The notes beneath the pieces are model-generated. The model did not search any database, was not told the origin of the DNA, and worked only from the letters and a program-made list of their open reading frames with translations. Made by a program: the position numbers and the translations under genes. This document shows, piece after piece, positions 1 to 6,930 of a stretch of DNA of 22,886 nucleotides (position 1 is the stretch's first letter; every line of letters begins with the position of its first letter). Origin of the DNA: Clostridiales bacterium (GTDB lineage Bacteria > Bacillota > Clostridia > Christensenellales > Aristaeellaceae); the NCBI GenBank assembly GCA_004555535.1, contig SFHU01000042.1:1-22886 (forward strand). Direction: 5' to 3'.

Positions 1-183
1 GAAAGCATGATGCACAATCTTCCTGAAGTGATGGTAAAACGCGCCCTTTGTAATTCCTGCTGTACTGCAGATATCGTCAACAGTAGTGTTCGCATACCCA
101 TGCGAGAAGAACAAATTCTCTGCCGCATCAAGAATGCTCTTTCGCGTCTGCCGGGATTGCTCCAATAGTTTGCTTGTTTTCAA
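1..183 (-). CDS. TetR/AcrR family transcriptional repressor, N-terminal part
   Basis: Sixty-one codons run without a stop from a TTG start at 183 to the window edge, so the ligand-binding C-terminal part lies outside. The start is set by a GGAGGT Shine-Dalgarno six bases upstream; there is no ATG in frame. The peptide has the standard TetR DNA-binding domain: an amphipathic helix beginning SILDAAENLFFSHGY (residues 17-30), then TTVDDICSTAGITKGAFYHHF (residues 33-53), in which the recognition helix ends in the usual TKGAFYHHF. The family binds palindromic operators as dimers and is released by a small ligand. The gene is divergent from the flavoprotein reductase at 378, and a perfect palindrome sits just downstream of that gene's promoter, so local repression of the reductase is the likely job (inference). 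Base composition is clearly more AT-rich than most of the window. Confidence 0.93.
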   Translation of the reverse strand, partial: MKTSKLLEQSRQTRKSILDAAENLFFSHGYANTTVDDICSTAGITKGAFYHHFRKIVHHAF

Positions 184-212
184 GAGACTACCTCCATCAG
201 CGTTTGACGTTA

Positions 213-242
213 ATTATAACACCATGTGCCAGAAAAAGTCAA
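213..242 (-). promoter_or_regulatory. Promoter of the tetR gene
   Basis: Read on the minus strand, TTGACT (242-237) and TATAAT (218-213) are separated by 18 bases. They lie about 30 bases upstream of the TTG start. The -10 box is a perfect consensus and the -35 matches five of six. Confidence 0.65.
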
Positions 243-286
243 AATTGTGTGTTCAATTCCATATTGATATTTTTCAAACTTTCTGA

Positions 287-315
287 TTGACAAAACTGTG
301 TCCATCATGTATAAT
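287..315 (+). promoter_or_regulatory. Consensus sigma-A promoter of the first flavoprotein reductase
   Basis: TTGACA (287-292) and TATAAT (310-315) are separated by exactly 17 bases, a perfect housekeeping promoter. Transcription should begin near 322, a few bases before the palindromic operator at 327. So strong a promoter followed at once by an operator is typical of genes held off by a repressor. Confidence 0.85.
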
Positions 316-326
316 TCTATTCACAG

Positions 327-353
327 ACATACCATGGTATGTACCTCGGTATG
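327..353. promoter_or_regulatory. Palindromic operator, probably two overlapping TetR sites
   Basis: Positions 327-342 read ACATACCATGGTATGT, a perfect 16-base palindrome. It is followed by TACC-TC-GGTA (342-351), a second inverted pair of the same half-site (CATACC/GGTATG). The two centres are 12 bases apart. The sites cover about +5 to +30 of the transcript, so a bound repressor would block promoter clearance. Assignment to the divergent TetR protein is inference from position. Confidence 0.75.
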
Positions 354-377
354 CAAAAACAATGGAGGAGAAACACG

Positions 378-2195
378 ATGAAGAAGGCACTCTCTCTTGT
401 TCTCGCTCTGGCCTGCCTGCTGATGCTGGCATGCCCGGGCATGGCGCAGACCGCGGGCACATACACCGCGGAAGCGAACGGCAACAACGGCCCCGTAAAG
501 GTGGAGGTTGTCGTGTCCGACAACGCAATCGAAAGCGTTACGGTCGTTTCCCACAATGAAACCCCGGGCATCTGCGATCTGCCCATCGAGCGCATCCCGG
601 CGGAGATCGTCGAGGGGCAGACGCTGGCGGTGGATGTCGTTTCCGGCGCAACCAACACCTCCAATGCCATCCTGAAGGCCGTGACCGACTGCCTGACGCA
701 GGCGGGCGCGGATATCGGCGCGCTCATGACCGCTGCCGCGGGCACTGCAGAGGGCACCGTGTCCGAGCGCAGCGTGCAGGTGCTGGTCATCGGCGCGGGC
801 GGCTCCGGCCTTGCCGCCGCGGCAACACTGAAGGAGCAGGGCACGGACGTGCTGCTCATCGACAAAATGCCCAAGGCGGGCGGCGCTACCGCGCTGACCG
901 GCGCGCTGATGAACGGCGGCATGTCCAAGCAGCAGGCGCTGCGCGGCGTGCAGGATGATGTGCAGGTCATGTTCATGGACATGATGAAGTACGGCTCCTT
1001 CATGAACGACGCCCGTATGGCGTGGCTGCAGGTGAACAACACCGGCGCAGCACTCGACTGGCTAGTGGACACGGTCGGCGTTCAGTTTGAGGAGGCGCTG
1101 AACCATTTCCCGGAGCACACCAACGACCGCGCGTTCTACCCGCTTGGCAAGCAGCCGGGCTATCTGACCAGCGGCATCGAGAGCTATTACCTCTCCCTCG
1201 GCGGCGAGCTGCTGACGGAAACCAAGGCGGAGCACCTGCTTGTCGAGGATGGCAGGGTTGCCGGCGCGACCTGTTCCACGCCGGACGGCACGCTCGTCAT
1301 CCATGCGGACGCCACCATTCTGGCCACCGGCGGCTATGGCGCGAGCGTCGAGCTCCGTCCGGAAAGCCTGACGTCCGTGCTGTTCTACGGCTCCCCCGCC
1401 TCCATGGGCGATGGCATCGTGATGGCGCAGGAGGTCGGCGCGATGACGCACTACATGGAGTATCTCAAGAGCTATCCGCAGGGCATCGAAAAGCCTCTGG
1501 AAGGCGGCAATATCACTGCTGACGGCAAAACTTACAAGAGCAACGCGTACATCTCTCCGCTAGCTTCTCAGGACGCCACGCTCAACTACGGCGCGATCTA
1601 TGTCAATAAGGCTGGCGAGCGCTGCATGAATGAAAATATGGACTTCGTCTCCATCAAGAAGGCGACCATGAAGCAGGAAGGCAAGCAAGTTTACCTCCTG
1701 ATGAATCAGGCTGCTTATGATGCCTGGTTTGAAAAGATGGGCGTTCAGGGCCTGACGGAGGAGCTGGTCAACCAGTGGTTTGACGCGGATACCGCACCGG
1801 TTTACCGCAGGGCAACCACGCTGGAGGAGCTTGGAGAAAAAGCTGGTATTGACGGCGCTGCGCTGGCCGCCACTGTGGCCCACTACAATGAGATGTGTGA
1901 AGCCGGTGTGGACACAGACTTCGGTCGAGCCGAGATGTCTCAAGGCCTGAAGGATGATGGCATGTGGTACATCGTCGAGCAGCGCCTTCGCATGGCTACC
2001 TCCCTGGGCGGCCTGAAGACCAGCGAGTCTTTCGAGGTCTATGACGAAAACGAACAGCCGATCGCGGGTCTCTATGCCTGCGGTGAAACCATTGGCGGTG
2101 TTCATGGCGATGAGTCCATGCCGTCCAACTGCGTGTCCTGGGCTATTACCTCTGGCCGTCTTGCGGGTATGGCTGCAGCTGAAGCAGTAGAGTAA
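378..2195 (+). CDS. Secreted FMN-binding / FAD-dependent flavoprotein reductase (fumarate reductase-urocanate reductase superfamily)
   Basis: This 605-residue protein probably reduces an external, unsaturated organic acceptor using a covalent FMN and a bound FAD. Residues 1-23 are a Sec signal peptide ending GMA|QT. Residues 27-105 form an FMN_bind domain with the flavinylation motif SGAT (Thr92 expected to carry FMN through a phosphoester bond made by ApbE). From residue 134 a FAD-binding flavoprotein domain follows (VLVIGAGGSGLAA, dinucleotide motif 139-144), and near the end the family motif PIAGLYACGE. The usual fumarate-binding signature HGxNRLGGN is replaced by HGDESMPSN (576-584), so fumarate is an unlikely substrate. 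The ATG at 378 was chosen because it follows GGAGGAG by seven bases and starts the signal peptide; an upstream ATG at 339 lies inside the operator. Control by the divergent TetR is likely. GC content drops in the last third. The substrate is unknown. Confidence 0.9.
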   Translation: MKKALSLVLALACLLMLACPGMAQTAGTYTAEANGNNGPVKVEVVVSDNAIESVTVVSHNETPGICDLPIERIPAEIVEGQTLAVDVVSGATNTSNAILKAVTDCLTQAGADIGALMTAAAGTAEGTVSERSVQVLVIGAGGSGLAAAATLKEQGTDVLLIDKMPKAGGATALTGALMNGGMSKQQALRGVQDDVQVMFMDMMKYGSFMNDARMAWLQVNNTGAALDWLVDTVGVQFEEALNHFPEHTNDRAFYPLGKQPGYLTSGIESYYLSLGGELLTETKAEHLLVEDGRVAGATCSTPDGTLVIHADATILATGGYGASVELRPESLTSVLFYGSPASMGDGIVMAQEVGAMTHYMEYLKSYPQGIEKPLEGGNITADGKTYKSNAYISPLASQDATLNYGAIYVNKAGERCMNENMDFVSIKKATMKQEGKQVYLLMNQAAYDAWFEKMGVQGLTEELVNQWFDADTAPVYRRATTLEELGEKAGIDGAALAATVAHYNEMCEAGVDTDFGRAEMSQGLKDDGMWYIVEQRLRMATSLGGLKTSESFEVYDENEQPIAGLYACGETIGGVHGDESMPSNCVSWAITSGRLAGMAAAEAVE

Positions 2196-2244
2196 TCTCG
2201 ATCTTCCTGCGAACACGACTACCAACTTCGCAATCCAATCAAAG

Positions 2245-2296
2245 ACCAGCAGATTCACAGCCGAAACCCTAATCGGCATGGATCTGCTGGTTTTTT
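2245..2296 (+). terminator. Rho-independent terminator of the flavoprotein reductase
   Basis: ACCAGCAGAT (2245-2254) pairs with ATCTGCTGGT (2282-2291). A second inner stem GCCGA/TCGGC lies between, and a run of T follows (2291-2296). It begins about 50 bases after the stop codon. Confidence 0.9.
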
Positions 2297-2577
2297 ACTC
2301 CAAGAGTGTCGAGCAGGAAAAGAGGATGCAGTTTTGAGGAATGATATCCTCATTCTATCTGCACTCCGGACGTTTCCTCCAAATCGTCCAAAGTGGGTGC
2401 ATTTCTGCCGCTCCCTCCCCCATTCCGCGAAACAAACTCCGTTTCCGGGCATCAAAAAAGCCGGAAGGGAACGAACCCCATCCTGCCAAATGACGCCATT
2501 CCTTCATTTCTTCCCATCAGAAGGAGCACTCTTGTCTATACAGCCCTATATTCTGACGTCCTATCAGTCCAAACATG
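2297..2577. other. Intergenic stretch with no recognisable gene
   Basis: It lies between the reductase terminator and the terminator of the tRNA unit, which point towards each other. Open frames crossing it run into the tRNA genes and have no ribosome binding site or protein-like composition. Only a small hairpin GAGGAATGATATCCTC near 2336 was noticed. It appears to be spacer between convergent units. Confidence 0.6.
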
Positions 2578-2619
2578 TAAAAAGAACCACCCAAGCTTCG
2601 TATCAAAACTTGGGTGGTT
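2578..2619 (-). terminator. Terminator of the tRNA unit
   Basis: On the minus strand AACCACCCAAG (2619-2609) pairs perfectly with CTTGGGTGGTT (2595-2585). A C and a T tract (2583-2579) follow. It starts a few bases after the tRNA-Glu 3' end. Confidence 0.92.
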
Positions 2620-2622
2620 ATA

Positions 2623-2697
2623 TGGCACCTCCAATGGGAATCGAACCCATGATTTTGCCTTGAGAGGGCAACGTCTTAACCGCTTGACCATGGAGGC
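2623..2697 (-). tRNA. tRNA-Glu (anticodon CTC)
   Basis: The minus strand folds into a full cloverleaf. The acceptor stem is GCCTCCA/TGGAGGT, with a G·T first pair. The D arm is GTC-AAGCGGTTA-AGAC. The anticodon stem TTGCC/GGCAA carries loop CTCTCAA, so the anticodon is CTC reading GAG. The T arm is ATGGG-TTCGATT-CCCAT, and the discriminator is G. CCA is encoded (2625-2623). Only three bases separate it from the upstream tRNA-Gln, so both come from one precursor. Confidence 0.96.
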
Positions 2698-2700
2698 AGA

Positions 2701-2774
2701 TGGCTGGGGAACTAGGATTCGAACCTAGACAATACGAGTCAGAGTCGTAGGTGCTGCCGTTACACAATTCCCCA
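2701..2774 (-). tRNA. tRNA-Gln (anticodon CTG)
   Basis: The cloverleaf on the minus strand has acceptor stem TGGGGAA/TTCCCCA, D arm GTG-TAACGGCAG-CAC, anticodon stem TACGA/TCGTA with loop CTCTGAC (anticodon CTG reading CAG), and T arm CTAGG-TTCGAAT-CCTAG. The discriminator is G and CCA is encoded (2703-2701). It is first in the two-tRNA transcript. Confidence 0.96.
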
Positions 2775-2798
2775 ATGGATGTCTCAGTGACGAAAAGA

Positions 2799-2827
2799 AT
2801 TATATCAGATTCTCCCGCTGCTGTCAA
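2799..2827 (-). promoter_or_regulatory. Consensus promoter of the tRNA-Gln/tRNA-Glu unit
   Basis: On the minus strand TTGACA (2827-2822), a 17-base spacer and TATAAT (2804-2799) form a perfect sigma-A promoter. It ends 24 bases before the tRNA-Gln 5' end. Confidence 0.9.
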
Positions 2828-2864
2828 CCCCATTTTGAAAAAAACTGTCGATTCCCGTTCCCGT

Positions 2865-4607
2865 TCAGCCCTTTTCCGTGCCATACCGGGCCAGCAGGCG
2901 CTCGATATGCGCCTTTGCGGCGCGCTGCGCCCGCTGCGCATCCTCCATGTCCTGCATCGGATCGCCCATCAGCGCGACAAACTGGCTGACCTTCAGGCCC
3001 AGCGCGTCCTGCATGTCCCTGTCGGAGCCCTGCGGCGCGACCAGATAATAGCAGAGAATCGAGTCCTTCTGCCCCATGCGGTGCGCCCTGTCCTCTGCCT
3101 GCGAGTGCACGGCGGGCGACCAGTCGAGCTCACCGAAGACCACGCAGCTGGCTCGCTGCAGGTTGAGGCCCGCCGCCGAGCGCAGCGAGATGACGCACAG
3201 CGCCGTGTCCCCGCCCATGAAGCGCTCCACGGCACGCTCCTTGCCCTCGCCTGTCTCGCGCCCCGTGATGAACACAGGTCTGTAGGCGGCCAGCTCCTTT
3301 TTATAGATGTCCATGACGGCGTGATGATGCGCAAACAGCAGCACGCGCTCGCCGTTGTCCAGCAGTGCGCGCACAAAGGCCGCGACAAAGGGCGCCTTCG
3401 CGACGCCCGTCGCCTGCCGCTCGCCCCGGCTGATCTGCTCCTCCAGCAGCGCGCGCTCCTTCGCGTCCGGATGCAGCGCCGCAAGGCTGCCCAGCCGCTC
3501 CATGACCGGGCGCATCAACTCGCGGTAGACCCTGTCGTCCGAATCGATCTCCTGCACAAGCCGCCGCTTGGGCGGAAGCTCGCGCAGCACCTCCTGCTTC
3601 GTCCTGCGCAGGATCAGCCCCTCGCGCCGCAGATGCTCGCCCAGCAGCGCCGGATCGCGGACGATGTGGTTGCCGTAGCCGTCGCACCATTCGCGCGTAA
3701 AGCTCTCCCAGTCGCCCAGGCAGTGGAAGTCGAGGATGTTGACGACATTCCAGATCTCCGCGCCGCGATTGTAGATCGGCGTGCCGGACAGACCGATCAC
3801 CCGATCACAGCGCTCGGCCAGCAGGCTCGCCGCCGAATACTTCTCCGTGCCGGCGCGGCGGAGCTCCTGCATCTCGTCAAAGACCACAGCACGGAACCCC
3901 ATCTGCGGCAGCACGGTCTTCCAGCCCCGCAGCAGCAGGTAATGGATGATGTAGACGTCCGCCTCCGGCGGCGCGTACGGCTTGAGGCCCGTGAGCACGC
4001 AGATGCGCGGCGGCTTCCCGTTCACGCGCAGGAATCGCGCCGTCTCCGCCTGCCAGTTGCGCACCAGATGCGGCGGCACGACCAGCAGCGCCGGCAGCTC
4101 CCCCGTCGAAGCCAGGCAGGCCAGCGCCTGCACGGTCTTCCCCAGGCCCATCTCGTCGGCCAGAAGCGCGCGCGGATTGGCCAGCAGGAAGGAAAGCCCT
4201 TCCTTCTGGAACTCCCGCAGCTCGCCCGCAAAGCTGCCCTCCGGCGGCGTGCAGCGCCGGGGCAGCTTCGTCGCCTCCTCGCGCGCAAGCGCATGCCTGC
4301 GCGCCTCCTCCAGCGTCCTCGCCCAGAGGGCCCGGTCGCGCGGGGCGATCTCCAGCGGGTAGCGCAGCATCAGCCAGTTGACCTCGCCGACGATCCGCCG
4401 GTTCGCTGTGAAGCGCGCCTCGCCGCGCCGGCGCTCGCTGCCGGGAAAGAGGCGCTTGGCCATCTCCGTCACACAGGGCTCGCCCCTGATCGTCCAGCAC
4501 TTGCTGCGCCGGTTGTAGGAGAGCGTACCATAGATATGCCCGCCCCCGGGCACATCGCGCAGATAGCCGGGCAGGCGCTCCGTCCCGGTCCTTGTGTCTT
4601 CCTCCAT
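2865..4607 (-). CDS. SNF2-family DNA-dependent ATPase/helicase
   Basis: A 580-residue protein with a complete SNF2 (helicase superfamily 2) motor, which moves along or remodels double-stranded DNA using ATP. Visible motifs in order: Walker A DEMGLGKT (151-158), DEMQ in the DExx position (244-247), LSGTP motif III (273-277), and the C-terminal RecA lobe ending in motif VI QAEDRAHRMGQ (503-513). About 120 residues precede the motor; I recognise no domain in them. The tail is short, with no accessory nuclease or HIRAN domain visible. The start at 4607 follows a purine-rich GGGGGAG. It lies 25 bases after the small nuclease gene on the same strand, so the two form one unit and probably act together on DNA. 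Proteins of this compact type occur in phages and in defence loci; which applies here cannot be seen from sequence alone. Confidence 0.93.
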   Translation of the reverse strand: MEEDTRTGTERLPGYLRDVPGGGHIYGTLSYNRRSKCWTIRGEPCVTEMAKRLFPGSERRRGEARFTANRRIVGEVNWLMLRYPLEIAPRDRALWARTLEEARRHALAREEATKLPRRCTPPEGSFAGELREFQKEGLSFLLANPRALLADEMGLGKTVQALACLASTGELPALLVVPPHLVRNWQAETARFLRVNGKPPRICVLTGLKPYAPPEADVYIIHYLLLRGWKTVLPQMGFRAVVFDEMQELRRAGTEKYSAASLLAERCDRVIGLSGTPIYNRGAEIWNVVNILDFHCLGDWESFTREWCDGYGNHIVRDPALLGEHLRREGLILRRTKQEVLRELPPKRRLVQEIDSDDRVYRELMRPVMERLGSLAALHPDAKERALLEEQISRGERQATGVAKAPFVAAFVRALLDNGERVLLFAHHHAVMDIYKKELAAYRPVFITGRETGEGKERAVERFMGGDTALCVISLRSAAGLNLQRASCVVFGELDWSPAVHSQAEDRAHRMGQKDSILCYYLVAPQGSDRDMQDALGLKVSQFVALMGDPMQDMEDAQRAQRAAKAHIERLLARYGTEKG

Positions 4608-4632
4608 GCCGCTCTCCCCCTTCTTCCTCCGC

Positions 4633-5001
4633 TCATGGCAGGCTGATGCCCCACAGCCGCTCCAGGCAGATCATGTATACGCGCTTTCCGCCGGCCTCCC
4701 TGGGCAGATTGACGCCCCGGGGCGCGACGACGACCAGCAACTCCACCTGCGGGCAGGCTGCGTAGCGCAGCAGCTGCCTCTGCAGCGCGCCGCGCGCAGG
4801 CCGGCTCTTCTTGACCTCCAGACCCACGCCGCCGATCATGAAATCGATGCGGCATCGGGGCGCCAGGGAGACCTCGTGATGCGCCTGCAGCCCCGCCTGT
4901 GCCAGCGCCCCGGCGACCAGGGCGTGGAGCTCTGCCTCCGTGCAGACCGCCGGGCATCGAATGGTCTCCAGCGCCTGAATCACGCGCTCCGCTTCGTCCA
5001 T
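4633..5001 (-). CDS. Small PD-(D/E)XK nuclease-like protein
   Basis: A 122-residue protein with the signature of the restriction-endonuclease fold: an N-terminal helix with Glu24 (TEAELHALVAGAL), then RIDFMIGG with Asp53, and GLEVKKS with Glu62 and Lys64. Asp-x8-Glu-x-Lys is the classical metal-binding and catalytic arrangement. Its size and single-domain form resemble VRR-NUC-type nucleases found beside SNF2 helicases in phages. The start at 5001 follows GGAGGAGGG closely. It is the first gene of a two-gene unit with the SNF2 protein, which supports a joint nuclease-helicase role on DNA (inference). A full family match would need a profile search. Confidence 0.8.
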   Translation of the reverse strand: MDEAERVIQALETIRCPAVCTEAELHALVAGALAQAGLQAHHEVSLAPRCRIDFMIGGVGLEVKKSRPARGALQRQLLRYAACPQVELLVVVAPRGVNLPREAGGKRVYMICLERLWGISLP

Positions 5002-5026
5002 CGTCTCCCTCCTCCGCCTGTCGGGT

Positions 5027-5055
5027 ATTGTAGCACACGCCGTACACAGGGGCAA
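5027..5055 (-). promoter_or_regulatory. Promoter of the nuclease-helicase unit
   Basis: On the minus strand TTGCCC (5055-5050) and TACAAT (5032-5027) are spaced by 17 bases, just upstream of the nuclease start at 5001. It is divergent from the promoter of the YkuD-like gene. Confidence 0.6.
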
Positions 5056-5094
5056 GCGAAACCGGCAAAAGACGCGCTTCTTCTCCCTTTTCTC

Positions 5095-5123
5095 TTGCAT
5101 CTGCGCCCGATTTGCGGTATCAT
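5095..5123 (+). promoter_or_regulatory. Promoter of the YkuD-like gene
   Basis: TTGCAT (5095-5100) and TATCAT (5118-5123) are spaced by 17 bases. They precede the gene start at 5173, and GAAAGGAG lies in between. Confidence 0.55.
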
Positions 5124-5172
5124 GGAAACTGTAAATGATCGTTCCACGAAGCTGAAAGGAGCAAGTCTCAAG

Positions 5173-6525
5173 ATGAAACATATCCGTTCCGCGCTGGCCC
5201 TGGCCCTGTGCGTCGCTGCCGCCGCGCACAGCTCCGCAGCGCTGGCCGCTTCCGGCGATGTGCCCTCCGTCACCCTCACCGTTCCCAAGTCCGCCGTAGT
5301 GAGCGGAACGCAGGTCAATCTGTCCGTCAAATCCAGCCTGCCCGGCTTTCTGACTCTCCGCCTGCTCGACAGCTTCGGCGGCGAGGTTGCCACGCTTGCC
5401 GACGGCGAGGAAATCCACTCCAAGGAAAACAGCGTGAACGTTCTGGTCTCCGACGACCAGGGCGATCCCGTGTCCGCAGGCTCCTATACCATTGACGCCG
5501 TCGTCGTCAGCCAGTTCGGCGTCTCCTCCAAGAACGTGACAGGCACCCTGACCGTCGAGGAGCCGGAGCCCGAGGAGGAAGAGGATGAAGAGGATGAAGA
5601 GGAGACGGAGGAGACGGATACCTCCTCCAAGACGGGCACCACCTCCGCCGCCGCAGACAAGTCCACCTCCTCCACATCCAGCAAGTCCACCAGCACCGTG
5701 CTCACCTATGGCGCCGGCAGCTTCACCATGGGTGAGGAGGGCTATGCCATCGGCGTGGGCGTCGACGATACCGCCTCGCAGACCGATGCGGGCTACTGGA
5801 GTCTGACCGCCGATGCGACCGACGCGGAAATCTGGGCCGCGCTCACGCGCCAGATGACCTCCGTCGATGTCGGCGAGAACGAATCCGCCTACATCTACAA
5901 TTCCCCGTATGACGGACGCACCCGCCTGGGCACTGTCAACGGCCTGTCCCAGGGCCTCAACGTCATCAAGAACCGCGACGACGGCTGGAGCCTTGTGGAG
6001 GCCTTCCGCAATGAGGACGGCGCGTTCGTGCGCGGCTATATCCGCACGAAGACGCTTCGCACCGTCGAGCCGAACACGACCTACGGCATCGTCATCGACA
6101 AGAGCACGCAGACGCTGACCGTCTTTAAGGATGGAAAGCGCATCGGCTCCTGCGAGGTTTCCACTGGTCTGGCGACGGTCAAGTACATGCACCGCGAGAC
6201 CCCCGCAGGTGAGTACATTACCGTCACGCGCCGCGGCACCTACGATTACTATGGGCAGGGCTACACCAAGTACACCATCCGCATCAGCGGCAGCTACTAT
6301 CTCTGCGAGATCCCGACGACCAAAAAGAACGGCACGGATTTCTCTCTGCTCAGCGACAAGCTCGGCGAGAAGGCCACCCGCGGCAGCATCTGCATCGCGC
6401 ATGAGGCCTCTACGGACGGCGGCATCAACGCCGAATGGATCTGGGACATGACCGACGAAAACAAGAAGGTCAAGGTGCTCATCTTCGACGACAAGCCCCG
6501 CACCGATGTGCCCACCGCCGGCTGA
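5173..6525 (+). CDS. Secreted YkuD-domain (L,D-transpeptidase-like) protein with altered active site
   Basis: A 450-residue exported protein. A signal peptide (1-28, ending ALA|AS) is followed by an Ig-like domain resembling FlgD-Ig (about 30-128, with the end motif DPVSAGSYTIDAVV). Next comes an acidic Glu/Asp linker (about 129-148), a Ser/Thr-rich spacer, an SH3b-like region (about 235-300), and a C-terminal YkuD fold (about 300-440). YkuD enzymes cross-link peptidoglycan through a Cys in S-H-G-C-x-R. Here the aligned segment is T-R-G-S-I-C-I (402-408): Ser405 takes the Cys position and Cys407 the Arg position. The upstream catalytic His (usually F-H-S) is replaced by Cys378 in YYLCEI. The protein is therefore either inactive as a transpeptidase or uses different residues. 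It is monocistronic, with its own promoter and terminator. The ATG at 5173 opens the signal peptide. Confidence 0.87.
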   Translation: MKHIRSALALALCVAAAAHSSAALAASGDVPSVTLTVPKSAVVSGTQVNLSVKSSLPGFLTLRLLDSFGGEVATLADGEEIHSKENSVNVLVSDDQGDPVSAGSYTIDAVVVSQFGVSSKNVTGTLTVEEPEPEEEEDEEDEEETEETDTSSKTGTTSAAADKSTSSTSSKSTSTVLTYGAGSFTMGEEGYAIGVGVDDTASQTDAGYWSLTADATDAEIWAALTRQMTSVDVGENESAYIYNSPYDGRTRLGTVNGLSQGLNVIKNRDDGWSLVEAFRNEDGAFVRGYIRTKTLRTVEPNTTYGIVIDKSTQTLTVFKDGKRIGSCEVSTGLATVKYMHRETPAGEYITVTRRGTYDYYGQGYTKYTIRISGSYYLCEIPTTKKNGTDFSLLSDKLGEKATRGSICIAHEASTDGGINAEWIWDMTDENKKVKVLIFDDKPRTDVPTAG

Positions 6526-6555
6526 TTCCGCCGGATAAAACACCCCAACAATCAG

Positions 6556-6599
6556 GCAGCCGCATGACGGACAATCATGCGGCTGCTCTTTTCTGTTTT
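6556..6599 (+). terminator. Terminator of the YkuD-like gene
   Basis: GCAGCCGCATGA (6556-6567) pairs perfectly with TCATGCGGCTGC (6575-6586) and is followed by TCTTTTCTGTTTT. It starts about 30 bases after the stop. Confidence 0.9.
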
Positions 6600-6650
6600 C
6601 TCTGCCGGAGCCTTCCACAAAAGAGAGGAGCATCCGGCCCATTTAGGGCA

Positions 6651-6926
6651 TCAGGCCCCGGCTTCGCGCACGTGCAGCCCGGGATTGGCCTGCTGCGCGT
6701 CCTCCAGCACGCGTCCAAGCCGCGGCAGGAAGGCCGCCATCTCCGCAGACGGCGTCGTGTCAGGATACACCACCAGGCAGGTCTCCCCCGGTATCTCCGT
6801 CAGGCAGTCATACAGCGCGTCGAGGTTGCGCCCGTAGTGGGCCGGCAGGCCGAGCCTGTACTGCAGATAGATGTGCAGCGCCCGCACCGTCTTTATGCAG
6901 CGCAGGTCGATTTCAATCGTCTTCAT
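6651..6926 (-). CDS. Barstar-like ribonuclease inhibitor
   Basis: A 91-residue cytoplasmic protein with no signal peptide. It carries the barstar core LPAHYGRNLDALYDCLTE (residues 27-44), closely matching the Bacillus inhibitor's LPEYYGENLDALWDCLTG. The acidic residues that plug the barnase active site, Asp35 and Asp39 of barstar, correspond to Asp36 and Asp40; Trp38 is Tyr39. The start at 6926 follows GGGGAG by seven bases; an earlier in-frame ATG would overlap the ribonuclease gene. It lies four bases after the ribonuclease stop codon on the same strand, so inhibitor and toxin are made together, and the inhibitor protects the producing cell from unexported enzyme. Confidence 0.95.
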   Translation of the reverse strand: MKTIEIDLRCIKTVRALHIYLQYRLGLPAHYGRNLDALYDCLTEIPGETCLVVYPDTTPSAEMAAFLPRLGRVLEDAQQANPGLHVREAGA

Positions 6927-6930
6927 CGGT

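Noticed and set aside
339..377. Upstream ATG as start of the first flavoprotein reductase
   Set aside because: It lies inside the palindromic operator and would put 13 polar residues before the signal peptide; the ATG at 378 has a proper GGAGGAG.
378..446. Lipoprotein signal in the first reductase (LMLAC) and the third (AGAC)
   Set aside because: Neither matches the lipobox [LVI][ASTVI][GAS]C at the -3 and -2 positions; ordinary signal peptidase I sites follow within a few residues.
378..2195. Naming any of the three flavoproteins fumarate reductase or urocanate reductase
   Set aside because: The key Arg/His signature for fumarate is missing in all three, and I see no residue pattern that proves urocanate or another named substrate.
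2334..2728. Short plus-strand frames near the tRNA genes
   Set aside because: They run across the tRNA genes and the terminator, with no ribosome binding site.
5002..6642. A 669-codon minus-strand frame opposite the YkuD-like gene, in frame with the small nuclease
   Set aside because: Only the last 122 codons (4633-5001) look like a real protein and have a ribosome binding site and promoter. The rest is antisense to the YkuD-like gene and crosses its terminator.
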